A stretch of DNA of 64,000 nucleotides from Palsa-504 sp963808315 (GTDB lineage Bacteria > Actinomycetota > Actinomycetes > Streptosporangiales > Streptosporangiaceae): NCBI GenBank assembly GCA_963808315.1, contig CAWEFK010000010.1, positions 275,756 to 339,755 on the forward strand, read 5' to 3'. Position 1 is the stretch's first letter; every line of letters starts with the position of its first letter. Shown here one piece after another: positions 1 to 8,683 of the stretch. The notes under the pieces were generated by a model, which was not told where the DNA came from, made no database searches, and saw nothing but the letters and a program-made list of their open reading frames with translations. Made by a program: the position numbers and the translations under genes.

Positions 1-1044
1 CGCTACGGGTCCGGTGTCCGGCGATGCCGTCTGCTTCGTCTGGTCGGCAGCCTCGCTGAGCGCGACAGGATCGGCCAAGGAAATCTCAGGCACGCGCACA
101 TCAGCGGTGATCTCGGCGCGCTCAGCCACCTCAGCGGTGACCGGCTCGTGCACGGCGGGGTCGGCCGGGGCGGCGGACACGGCCTCCGGGCTTGGCCACG
201 GCGCGGTGGAGACCGCGTCGCGTCCATCGGCGATCCGGGTCAGCATCAGCTCCGTTTCGGCCGGGCCCAGGCGCACCTCGGGGTCCTTGCCTAGCAGACC
301 GCTGATCACCGGCCATAGCGGGCCCGCGCGGACCGGCGGATCCGGCTCGTCGGCGACGACAGCGGTCAGGCTGGGGAGTACGCCCTCTCGGTCGAACGGC
401 GGCCGTCCTTCGACCGCCGTGTACAGCGAGGCGCCCAGCGCCCACAGATCCGCGGCCTCGGATGCCCGGCCGCCGCGGGCGCGCTCGGGCGCGATATAGG
501 ACGGTGAGCCGATCAGCACGCCCGAGGCGGTCAGGGCCGGGCTGTCGGCCGCCTTGGCGATCCCGAAATCGGTGAGGATCACCCGGTCCTCGGGCCCGAG
601 CAGGATGTTGGCAGGCTTCACGTCACGGTGCAGGACGCCGACGTCGTGGATGGCCCGTAGCGCGGTCAGCACGCCGAGGCCGACCCGCGCCGCATCAGCC
701 GGGGACAGCGGCCCATCGTCCCGGATCGCCTCGCGGAGCGAGCGGTACGGGACGAGTTCCATCACGATGCACGGCCGGTCGTCTTCCTCGAAGAAGTCGT
801 ACACGCCGACCACGTTCGGATGCCGCAGCCGAGCGGCCATCTGAGCCTCTCGCACGGCCCGCAGGCGAGCGGTTTCCCGCTCCTGTGGGTCCATCTGCGA
901 TGGCCAGATGATCTCCTTGACGGCTACGTCGCGGTTCAGCAGTTCATCGCGTGCCCGCCAGACGGCACCCATCCCGCCCTGGCCGATAACAGCAAGAAGC
1001 CGGTATCTTCCGACCAGCAGCCGACCCGGCTCAGACCCACCCAT
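1..1044 (-). CDS. Ser/Thr protein kinase (PknB-like), 3' end outside the window
   Basis: N-terminal part of a Hanks-type serine/threonine kinase; the frame is open to the left edge, so only 348 codons are visible. The kinase fold is complete: glycine loop GQGGMGAV near residue 20, the ATP-anchoring lysine in VAVKEI, catalytic loop HRDVKPAN, DFGIAKA and an APE-type motif (IAPERARG). After about residue 270 the chain becomes Pro/Ala-rich, as in the juxtamembrane linker of actinobacterial receptor kinases; any membrane span or sensor domain would lie outside the window. The ATG at 1044 (MGGSEPGRLLVGRY) puts the RYRLL motif at the usual distance from the start. Substrate and pathway cannot be inferred. 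The family call is firm. Confidence 0.93.
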   Translation of the reverse strand, partial: MGGSEPGRLLVGRYRLLAVIGQGGMGAVWRARDELLNRDVAVKEIIWPSQMDPQERETARLRAVREAQMAARLRHPNVVGVYDFFEEDDRPCIVMELVPYRSLREAIRDDGPLSPADAARVGLGVLTALRAIHDVGVLHRDVKPANILLGPEDRVILTDFGIAKAADSPALTASGVLIGSPSYIAPERARGGRASEAADLWALGASLYTAVEGRPPFDREGVLPSLTAVVADEPDPPVRAGPLWPVISGLLGKDPEVRLGPAETELMLTRIADGRDAVSTAPWPSPEAVSAAPADPAVHEPVTAEVAERAEITADVRVPEISLADPVALSEAADQTKQTASPDTGPVA

Positions 1045-1662
1045 AACCACGCGGCTACCCCGTGAGACCCGAACCTAACGGCCACGGCGGCAGGAGATCT
1101 GGTCGCGGACCCGTCACGCCCCCGGCAGAGGTAGCGCGCCGGCAGAGGTAGCGCCGTCTTAGGTAACGTTCGCCCCGCTTCCAGCGGCTTCGCCGGGCAG
1201 AACCCTAAAACTGACCCACAGCGAAGGACCATAGATGTTGTTGGGCAACAACCAGCGTAAGAGGTGGTGTGTCAAGGGGTTTGCGGAGAGGTTCTAGTTA
1301 AGTGTGTGATCTGGGGTTATTGCTACGGCTGGGCCTGGGGTGCCGGGTCGCTGGGTGGCCCCGGTGGGCTGGGGGCATGGCGGAGCGCCGCCCTGGCGTG
1401 GTGCCTGGTGCCGGGCGGTCCGGGGTTGCCCTTCACCCGGTCTTCTCGCTCTACGTAGTGCAAGCGGGCTCGGCCCGTCCGCGTGGTGCGGGCGGGCGTG
1501 CCCCGACAGCGTGCAATCGAGCTGGTGAGAAGGCCGGGTGGCCGGGGGCAGCTGCCCAGGGTTGTGGACGAGGTGGTCCTCTGCGATGGGGCGGGCTCGC
1601 TGCCCCGTTGCCCGGGGGATGGCTCAGGGGTTCCCGTGGCGGGATGGGGCAAGGGGTGCTGG
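1045..1662. other. Intergenic, no supported gene
   Basis: Between the kinase start and the IS110 relic I see no convincing gene; long frames here are G/C-rich shadows. It contains a 7-bp-arm palindrome (GTTGTTG-GG-CAACAAC, 1237-1252) and a short tandem repeat, listed separately. The last few hundred bases may belong to the IS110 non-coding end. Confidence 0.5.
1121..1155. repeat. Two tandem copies of a ~17-nt repeat left of the IS110 relic
   Basis: CCGGCAGAGGTAGCGC occurs twice in tandem. Nearly the same motif (CCGGCAGAGCTAGCG) ends the longer array at 3328-3437 on the other side of the IS110 relic, so the IS lies between two arrays of one repeat family. Confidence 0.6.
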
Positions 1663-3043
1663 TCAGGCGGCCTGCGCGGGGGTGCTGGCGGCGCCGGAGG
1701 CGACGGCGGGGTCCCAGCTGGTGCCGTGGACGGTCATGCACCAGATCCAGCGCAGCAGCGAGGCGGCGCACGCGACGCGGGCCTTGCCGCGCTGCGCGCG
1801 GGCCGCGGCGGCCGCGCTGGACCGCTGGGGTCCGGTGCCCGGCCGTGCCTGGGCGGCGGCATCGGCGGCGGCGGTCATCGCGGTGTACTTGGCGGCCAGG
1901 ACCGGGTTGTGCAGCAGCATCGCCCAGGTCGCCCGCCACACGGCCAGCCGCAGCCCGGGACGGCCGCGGCGGGAGATGTGCGCTTGGCCCTGGAACGCGC
2001 CCGAGGCGCTGCCGGCCGGGGACATCCCGGCGTGCTTGACCAGCGAGGAGGAGCTGTCGTACCGGCGCGGGTCGCCGGCCTCGGCCAAGATCACCGCCGC
2101 GCCCACCGCGGTCAGCCCGGGAATGCCTCCCAGCCGGGACAGCCCCAGCTCCTCCAGCACGGCGGTCATGTCCGCGTGCACGGCCCGCAGCTGGGCGCGG
2201 GTGCGGGCCAGGTCGCCCAGCTCATCGGCGATCCGGCGGAACAGGCCGCGGCGGGACCAGGCCACCACGCCCTCGGCGCAGGCCAGCGCGGTGAACACGG
2301 CGCGCAGCACCCGGCCTGGGGCCGCTGCCCGCCCCAGGCGGCCATCGCGGCCCGGACCAGCGCGGTGAACCCCTCCAGCCCCGCCCCGGCCAGCAGGCCC
2401 GGATCGGCGCCGCACCGGCCCGTGACCACCTGCACCGCGGCCAGCCAGGTCAGCGACCCGAACGGCTGCGCGCAGGCCTCGGTCACGGCGGGCAGGCCAC
2501 GGACAAGAAGTCCCGGACCCGCTGCACCGACGCGGTCGCCGCGGTGACCAGCTGCGCCCGCCGCCGCCCCAGGTGCCGCAGGTGCGCCCAGGTCTCATCC
2601 TGTTCCTCCGGGATATAACAGTGCAGCTCCGACGCCAGCCGGGCGATCAGCACGCAATCAGCCTCATCGCTTTTATGCGGCGTGTAATCCTGCTGCTCCC
2701 GGGCAATATGGGACACCAGCGGCTGGATGCACACCAGCGGCAGCCCCCGCTCCGCGCACAGCCGCTGCACCTGCAGCCACCGCGGCCCGGTCGGCTCGCA
2801 CGCCACGGTCACGTGCGCGAACCCCTTCACCCGGGCCTGCGCCACCGCCCAGTCCAGCGCCTCACCCAGCCGGAACACCTTCACCCGCACCGTCTTCCGC
2901 GCCAGCACCCGCACATCATGATCAGTCACCGCCAGCGCCTGCTTATCCTCGGCCAGGTCAATCCCGATCACCGCGCCGTCCCGCGGCAGCAGCTCCCGCA
3001 GCCGCTCCCGCCGCGCGTTCCGCCGCCGGTCCCCCCGTGTCAT
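1663..3043 (-). pseudogene. IS110-family (DEDD) transposase, frameshifted
   Basis: The N-terminal frame (3043 to about 2486) has the DEDD catalytic domain: GIDLAEDKQALAV, VACEPTGPRWLQV and HKSDEADCVLIARLA. The C-terminal frame (about 2330 to 1663) has the Transposase_20 domain with GLTAVGAAVILAEAGD and KHAGMSPAGSASG. Between them the reading frame changes twice, near 2486 and near 2330, and a middle stretch (about 2330-2486) reads in a third frame. Spliced length is about 460 codons, longer than the usual ~400 for IS110. Start ATG at 3043 (MTRGDRRRN). IS110 elements lack classical terminal inverted repeats, so I do not define the element ends. Family call firm; whether the frameshifts are biological is open. 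Confidence 0.85.
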
Positions 3044-3327
3044 GCCGCTACCCTTACCCACAGAACGTCCTCCTCGCTGCGTTTGGGACACCAAGCCCGT
3101 ACTACCGCACCAGGAGGACGTTCCTATATCAACTACATCACTGCAGGACAACCGCCCCTAGCGCGTAGTCCTATTACTACGATGGACCATCGGTGTGGCT
3201 CGAAAACGGAAGCGCCCAGAACTGGTGTGTCGGGCGAGACGTGTGGTGTTCGTGGGGATGCACCCTTCGCCGTCACATAACCTTTACCGCGCCGAGTAAC
3301 CGGGCGAACGCTCATTGTTGAGGTATA

Positions 3328-3437
3328 GCGCCCGGCCGAGCTGGGCGCCCGGGCAGAGCTGGCGCCCGGGCCGAGCTGGGCGCTCGGGCAGAGCTGGCGC
3401 CCGGGCCGAGCTGGCGCCCGGCAGAGCTAGCGGGCCG
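3328..3437. repeat. ~17-nt tandem repeat array, about six units
   Basis: Alternating units of the type GCGCCCGGGCAGAGCTG and GCGCCCGGGCCGAGCTG, some with an extra G. The array lies directly beyond the 3' end of the transporter gene (stop at 3441) and on the right of the IS110 relic. GC-rich units of this kind can form REP-like hairpins; a termination role is only an inference. Confidence 0.75.
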
Positions 3438-3440
3438 CCG

Positions 3441-4844
3441 TCACTCCGCTGACGAGGTGATGCCGGGCGGCAGGCGGCGGGATAGCGCCAATGCGGCCAC
3501 GGCCATTGCGGCCGCGACGGCGAACGCGACCGTGACGCCCGCGGCGAGGTGGCCTGCGGCGGAGGCGGCCACGGCCGCGCCGCCGACCCCGATGCCGGTC
3601 GCGGTGCCGAGCGTGTCGGCCAGGTTCAGGGACGCGGAGACTCGTCCCTCCTGCCCGGGCGGTGCGCGCTGCAGCATCATTAGCGTGAGCGGGGCATAGG
3701 CCAGGCCCATGCCCAGGCCCGCGACCGTCCACGCGGCCAGGCCCGCCGCCACCGGGACGCTCGGTTGCAGGACCACGGTCATGCCGGCGAGGCCGGCCAG
3801 GATGATCACCAGCCCGGCGCGCACGAGGCGGCGGCCTGCCCAGACGTCGCTGAGCCGCGCCTGGATCCAGGCGCCCGTGGTCCAGGCCAGGGTGGCCCCG
3901 GTGAGCGCGAGGCCAGCCACCACCGGGCTGTGGTGCCTGACCGTGGAAATCGTCAGGGTCACGTAGGCGTCAGCTCCGAAGAACGCGAACGTCAGCATGC
4001 CCCGGGTGAGGATCGTGGCGGGCAGTCCCGGGCGCGCGACCAGGGTGCCTGCCGGCACCAGCCGGCGCAGGGCGGGCAGCTCGACCAGCACGCCGACCGC
4101 GACCAGCGCGAGTCCGACCCCGATGGTGCCGGAACCGGCGCTGGTCAGGCCGGCCAGCACCAGCGCCGCGCCCGCGGCCACCCGGATGGCGTCGATCAGG
4201 CGGTGCCACGGCGCGGTAGCCTCCGCCGGGTCCGCCGGGTCCGCCGGGCTGGGGGCGGGCGTCCCGAGGCGGATCAAGGCCGGCACGGCCAGCGAGCCGG
4301 CCACCGCCACGATCGGCAGCAGCCCGAGGAATACCCACCGCCAGCCGAACAGACGCGCCACCTCCGCGCTCACGACGGGTCCCACCAGGCCCGGCGCGAC
4401 CCACGCGGTGGACATGATCGCCATCATGCGGGCGCGGAGCGGCCCGGCGAGACTGCGGCCGATCACGGCGTAGGCCACCGAGGGCACCGCCCCGGCGCCC
4501 AGCCCCTGCAGCGCCCGGCCTGCCACCAGCACCGCCATGGAAGACGCCAGGCCCGCTATGGTTAGCCCGCAGCCGAACAGGATCACCCCGGCCACGAACG
4601 GGACGGCGGGCCCGCGCCGGTCGGCCTGCGACCCGGCGGCCACGATGCCGATCACGCTGCCCAGCATGAAGCTGCTGAACACCCACCCGTACAAGCGCAG
4701 GCCGCCGAGGTCACGCGCGACTACCGGCATGACCGTCACCACCGCGAGCGCCTCCGACGCTACGAACGTGATCGTCAGGACCAGGCCCGCGGTCAGCGCG
4801 CGCTGCTGCGGGGCCCACAGCCCAGGCACCTGGCCCTCACTCAT
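3441..4844 (-). CDS. MFS transporter (drug-export type)
   Basis: A 467-residue integral membrane protein of the major facilitator superfamily. It has the canonical loop motif GSQADRRGP after the second helix, the motif GRALQGLGAGAVPSV (similar to the DHA exporter signature) and long runs of hydrophobic helices to the end. Length and motifs fit proton-driven multidrug exporters of the DHA group; 12 or 14 helices cannot be decided by eye. It is divergent from the mannitol dehydrogenase gene (124 bp between starts), so shared control is possible. A GC-rich tandem repeat follows its stop. Substrate unknown. Confidence 0.88.
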   Translation of the reverse strand: MSEGQVPGLWAPQQRALTAGLVLTITFVASEALAVVTVMPVVARDLGGLRLYGWVFSSFMLGSVIGIVAAGSQADRRGPAVPFVAGVILFGCGLTIAGLASSMAVLVAGRALQGLGAGAVPSVAYAVIGRSLAGPLRARMMAIMSTAWVAPGLVGPVVSAEVARLFGWRWVFLGLLPIVAVAGSLAVPALIRLGTPAPSPADPADPAEATAPWHRLIDAIRVAAGAALVLAGLTSAGSGTIGVGLALVAVGVLVELPALRRLVPAGTLVARPGLPATILTRGMLTFAFFGADAYVTLTISTVRHHSPVVAGLALTGATLAWTTGAWIQARLSDVWAGRRLVRAGLVIILAGLAGMTVVLQPSVPVAAGLAAWTVAGLGMGLAYAPLTLMMLQRAPPGQEGRVSASLNLADTLGTATGIGVGGAAVAASAAGHLAAGVTVAFAVAAAMAVAALALSRRLPPGITSSAE

Positions 4845-4968
4845 TGATCGTTACTTCCCGCCCGCGTCGCTGGCCTCCGGGAGCCGGGACCGCCAGAATG
4901 GTCACGGCTGCACGAGCATTAGCGCCCATGTCGAGGGTGATCGTCAACTCCGGCCGAGGAGGCACGGC

Positions 4969-6474
4969 ATGTCCGAACTTGTCCCGCCGCAACCGCCGCA
5001 ACCGCCGCAACCGCTGAACGCGCAGACGCTGACGTACTGGAGCGACCGCGTCGAGGCGCCGTCCTATGACCGCGACCGCGTCACGGTGGGCGTGGTCCAC
5101 ATCGGCGTGGGCGGCTTTCATCGTGCGCATCAGGCCATGTACCTCGACCGCCTGATGAATAAGGGCGAGGCGCTGGACTGGGGCATCTGCGGCGTCGGCG
5201 TCATGGCCGCGGACCGGAAAATGCAGGAAGCCCTGGATGCGCAGGACGGCCTTTACACCCTGGTGCTCAAGCACAGCGACGGGACCTACGAGCCCCGGGT
5301 GATCGGGTCGATCGTGGAGTACCTGTTCGCCCCGGACGACCCGGAGGCGGTCCTGGAGAAGATGGCGGCGCCCACGACCCGGATCGTTTCCCTGACCATC
5401 ACCGAGGGCGGGTACAACATCAGCGACGTCACCGGCGAGTTCGACGCGGCGAACCCAGGCGTCGTGGCCGACCTCGAACCCGGCGCGGTCCCGCGGACGA
5501 CGTTCGGCCTGGTCACCGAGGCGCTCCGCCGGCGCAGGGAGCGAGGCGTCGCGCCGTTCACGGTCATGTCCTGCGACAACCTGCAGGGCAACGGTCACCG
5601 GGCCCGGCAGGCGTTCGCCACGTTCGCCCGGCTGCGGGACGCCGAACTCGGCGACTGGGTGGAGCGCGAGGTGCAGTTCCCGAACTGCATGGTGGACCGG
5701 ATCACGCCGGTGACCACCGATGCCGACCGGGCCGAGATCGCCGAACGGTTCGGGATCGAGGACCGGTGGCCGGTCGTGTCCGAGCCCTTCACCCAGTGGG
5801 TGCTCGAGGACGCCTTCACCGACGGGCGCCCGCCCTACGCCGACGCCGGAGTGCAGGTCGTCGACGACGTCGAGCCGTATGAGCTGATGAAACTGCGGCT
5901 GCTCAACGTCGGCCACCAGGGCCTGGCCTACTTCGGCTACCTGTGCGGCTACCGGCTGGCGCACGAGGCGGCCCAAGATCCCCTCTTCCAGGCCTTCCTG
6001 CTCGGCTACATGGACGAGGAGGCCACGCCCACGCTGGCCCCGGTGCCGGGCGTGGATCTCGGCGCATACAAGCACACGCTGATCGAGCGCTTCTCCAATC
6101 CCGAGGTCCGCGACACCATCGCCCGGTTGTGCGCGGAAAGCTCGGACCGCATCCCGAAGTGGCTGGTCCCGGTGATCCGGCAGCAGCTCGCCACCGGGGG
6201 CGAGATCCGTCGTTCGGCCGCGATAGTGGCGAGCTGGGCGCGTTACGCGGAGGGGGTCGACGAGCAGGGCCAGCCCATCGAGGTGGTGGACCGGCTGGCC
6301 GACAGCCTGGTCCCGCTGGCCAGGCGCCAGCGCGAGGAGCCGGACGCGTTCATCTCCAACCGGCAGCTGTTCGGGGACCTCATCGACGACGAGCGGTTCC
6401 GCGCCGCGTACCTGACCGCGCTGGATTCGCTGCACGCACGAGGGGCCCGGGCCACGCTGGAGTCGCTGGTCTGA
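4969..6474 (+). CDS. Mannitol dehydrogenase family oxidoreductase
   Basis: NAD(P)-dependent polyol dehydrogenase of the long-chain mannitol dehydrogenase family (mannitol 2-dehydrogenase, fructuronate or tagaturonate reductase type), 501 residues, a normal family length. It has an N-terminal Rossmann region (VGVVHIGVGGFHRAHQA), the family signature in VQFPNCMVDRITP near residue 240, and the C-terminal catalytic motif KLRLLNVGHQG near residue 308. The first residues are a repetitive Pro/Gln tract. The start ATG at 4969 follows GAGGAGG; the frame is open further upstream but without family similarity. The likely reaction is mannitol to fructose or a close relative; the exact sugar alcohol is not determined by sequence. 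Confidence 0.9.
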   Translation: MSELVPPQPPQPPQPLNAQTLTYWSDRVEAPSYDRDRVTVGVVHIGVGGFHRAHQAMYLDRLMNKGEALDWGICGVGVMAADRKMQEALDAQDGLYTLVLKHSDGTYEPRVIGSIVEYLFAPDDPEAVLEKMAAPTTRIVSLTITEGGYNISDVTGEFDAANPGVVADLEPGAVPRTTFGLVTEALRRRRERGVAPFTVMSCDNLQGNGHRARQAFATFARLRDAELGDWVEREVQFPNCMVDRITPVTTDADRAEIAERFGIEDRWPVVSEPFTQWVLEDAFTDGRPPYADAGVQVVDDVEPYELMKLRLLNVGHQGLAYFGYLCGYRLAHEAAQDPLFQAFLLGYMDEEATPTLAPVPGVDLGAYKHTLIERFSNPEVRDTIARLCAESSDRIPKWLVPVIRQQLATGGEIRRSAAIVASWARYAEGVDEQGQPIEVVDRLADSLVPLARRQREEPDAFISNRQLFGDLIDDERFRAAYLTALDSLHARGARATLESLV

Positions 6475-6602
6475 GGCGAGGAATCCGGTTTGTCCCAGCC
6501 TGAGACCGCATGGCGCCCGATCCCGGGTTTTAATCCTCTCAGGGTCCGGGGCTGGCTGGTTGGTGTCCCGCCAGGCTGGGCTGGCCCGGTGAGGAGATCG
6601 AG

Positions 6603-7502
6603 ATGAGTCGACGCGAGATCGAGTTCGACGCCGAGGGTGTTATCCTGCGTGGCTGGTTCTTTACCGCGGAGGGCGTGAGCGGTTCGGCTCCGGCGGTGGT
6701 CATGGCGCACGGGTTCTCCGCCGTCAAGGAGATGTACCTGGACCGCTTCGCCGAGGTGTTCGCGGCGGCCGGCCTGCACGCGCTGGTCTTCGACAACCGC
6801 AATTTCGGCGCCAGCGACGGTGAGCCACGGCAGGAGATTGATCCCTGGGCGCAGGTCCGCGACTACCGGCATGCCATCACCTACGCCAGCACCCTCCCCG
6901 AGGTGGACGCTTCGAGGATCGGGATCTGGGGCAGCAGCTACTCCGGCGGCCATGTCCTGGTCGTCGCGGCGATCGACCGGCGCGTCAAGGCGGCGGTCAG
7001 CCAGGTACCGCTGGTCAGCGGGCACGACAACCTGCGCGCCCTGGTCCGGTCGGACTTCATCGCCGGGTTCCGCGAGATGTTCGACGCCGACCGGCTCGCC
7101 CGGTTCGAGGGCAAGCCGCCGGCCATGGTGCCGGTCGTGGACTCCGACCCGCTGGCCGCCTCGGCTCTGCCCACGGCTGATTCCTGGCAGTGGTTCACCG
7201 AGACCGGCCAGACCCGCGCACCAGCATGGCGCAACGAGGTCACGCTGCGCAGCGTCGAGATGTTCACCGAGTACGAGCCGGTCAGCTACATGCCCTACAT
7301 CAGCCCGACGCCGCTGTTGCTGCTCGTGGCCCTCGGGGATCACCTGGTGCCATCCGAGCTGGCCATAGCCGCGTACGACCGGGCGCACGAGCCCAAGAAG
7401 CTCGTCATCTTGCCCGGCGGCCATTTCGACGCCTACGTGAAGGGCTTCGAGGCCGCCAGCGGCCCGGCCCGCGACTGGTTCACTCAGCACCTGTCCCGCT
7501 GA
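6603..7502 (+). CDS. Alpha/beta hydrolase
   Basis: A 299-residue soluble alpha/beta hydrolase. It shows the oxyanion region VVMAHGFSAVKE, nucleophile elbow GSSYSGG (Ser) and a C-terminal histidine in LPGGHFDAYV, with a probable acid in VALGDHLVP. The pattern resembles dienelactone-hydrolase or X-Pro-peptidase-like hydrolases. GAGGAG sits 6 nt before the ATG at 6603. It heads a same-strand run with an acyl-CoA dehydrogenase and an amidohydrolase, suggesting ester or lactone cleavage in a catabolic pathway. No signal peptide is visible. Substrate unknown. Confidence 0.85.
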   Translation: MSRREIEFDAEGVILRGWFFTAEGVSGSAPAVVMAHGFSAVKEMYLDRFAEVFAAAGLHALVFDNRNFGASDGEPRQEIDPWAQVRDYRHAITYASTLPEVDASRIGIWGSSYSGGHVLVVAAIDRRVKAAVSQVPLVSGHDNLRALVRSDFIAGFREMFDADRLARFEGKPPAMVPVVDSDPLAASALPTADSWQWFTETGQTRAPAWRNEVTLRSVEMFTEYEPVSYMPYISPTPLLLLVALGDHLVPSELAIAAYDRAHEPKKLVILPGGHFDAYVKGFEAASGPARDWFTQHLSR

Positions 7503-7577
7503 TTGCCGGGAATGAGACGGTTGGGTCCAATAGCATGAAGCCGCTGGTCGACCGCGCCCTGCGTGAGGAGCAGCTTC

Positions 7578-8654
7578 ATGGTCATCCGCGACTCCTTCGC
7601 GCTCGACGAGGGCTCCCGTGCCCTGCAGGACACTCTGCGCGGGATACTCGCCGAGCAGTTGTCCTCGGCCGCGCTGCGCAGTTCGCTGGACACAGGAACC
7701 GGATACGACATCCAGCTGCACGCCCGCCTGGCCAGTGAGCTGGGGCTGGCCGGGCTGACGATTCCCGCGGAGTTCGGCGGCCTTGGCCTGTCCCAGGCCG
7801 AGGCGGGCGTCGTGCACACCGAACTCGGCCGGGCCCTGTACCCGGGTCCGTTCCTGGCCACCGGCCTGGCCGCCGGAGCGCTGCTCGAGACCGGTGACCA
7901 GGAGGCCGTGGCGTACTGGCTGCCGCGGCTGGCCGACGGGTCGGTGACCGGGACGGTGGCGGCGGCGGACACCGATGGTCACTGGTCGCCGGGACCAAAC
8001 AGCGTCCAGGCCGGGCGGTCCGTCCAGGGGTGGTTTCTGCGCGGCACGCGCTGGTACGTCCTGGCGGGCCAGGTGGCAGGCATTTTCGTCGTCCCGGCGG
8101 TCACCGACGCCGGGCCGGGAATCTTCCTGGTGGAAGCGGGATCTCCGGGGCTAGCGGTGTCCCGGCAGCTGGGCATCGACCTGACCCGGCGGGTCTGCGT
8201 GACGACCTTCGACACCACCCCCGCCTTCCTGCTCGGCCAGGGTCCCGAGGCCGCCGCGGCCCTGGACCGGGCCGAGCACGAGCTCCTGCTGGCCACCGCC
8301 GCTGAGGCGGCCGGCGGCATCGGCTGGTGCCTGGACGCGACGATCGCCTACGTCAAAGACCGCGAGCAGTTCGGGCATCCGATCGGCTCGTTCCAGGCGG
8401 TCGCCGACTCCTGCGTCGACATGCTCGCGGACCTGCAGTCGGTCTCGGCGGCGGTCCGCTACGCCGCGGTCGCGAGCGCGGACGGAGCGACGGACGCGCG
8501 GGCGGCCGGCCGCCTCGCGGCGCTGCGTGGCGGCGAGGCGTACCGCGGCGCGACCGAATCCGCGACCCACCTGTTCGGCGGCAACGGATACACCTGGGAG
8601 CATGACGCGCACCTGTACTACCGCCGCGCGTGGTCGCCGCTCGTCAGGTCCTGA
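7578..8654 (+). CDS. Acyl-CoA dehydrogenase
   Basis: FAD-dependent acyl-CoA dehydrogenase of 358 residues. The N-terminal helical domain (LGLAGLTIPAEFGGLGLSQ) and the C-terminal FAD-contact region (DREQFGHPIGSFQAV and FGGNGYTWEHDAHLYYRRA) are intact. The closing pattern is that of actinobacterial FadE proteins that act on CoA esters of ring- or side-chain-degradation products, many of which work as heteromers; no partner subunit is next to it. The ATG at 7578 is chosen over an upstream GTG at 7563 because GAGGAG precedes it at normal spacing. The gene ends 29 bp before the amidohydrolase start; likely one operon. Confidence 0.9.
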   Translation: MVIRDSFALDEGSRALQDTLRGILAEQLSSAALRSSLDTGTGYDIQLHARLASELGLAGLTIPAEFGGLGLSQAEAGVVHTELGRALYPGPFLATGLAAGALLETGDQEAVAYWLPRLADGSVTGTVAAADTDGHWSPGPNSVQAGRSVQGWFLRGTRWYVLAGQVAGIFVVPAVTDAGPGIFLVEAGSPGLAVSRQLGIDLTRRVCVTTFDTTPAFLLGQGPEAAAALDRAEHELLLATAAEAAGGIGWCLDATIAYVKDREQFGHPIGSFQAVADSCVDMLADLQSVSAAVRYAAVASADGATDARAAGRLAALRGGEAYRGATESATHLFGGNGYTWEHDAHLYYRRAWSPLVRS

Positions 8655-8683
8655 TAAGTCCTGATAAGGAGGCACGAAACCTG

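Noticed and set aside
1483..2547. Long plus-strand frames opposite the IS110 relic
   Set aside because: Low-complexity Gly/Arg/Ala translations antisense to clear transposase motifs; no family similarity.
4837..6435. 532-codon minus-strand frame
   Set aside because: Exact antisense of the mannitol dehydrogenase, created by GC-rich codon bias.
6243..7982. 579-codon minus-strand frame
   Set aside because: Antisense of the hydrolase and acyl-CoA dehydrogenase; no motif.
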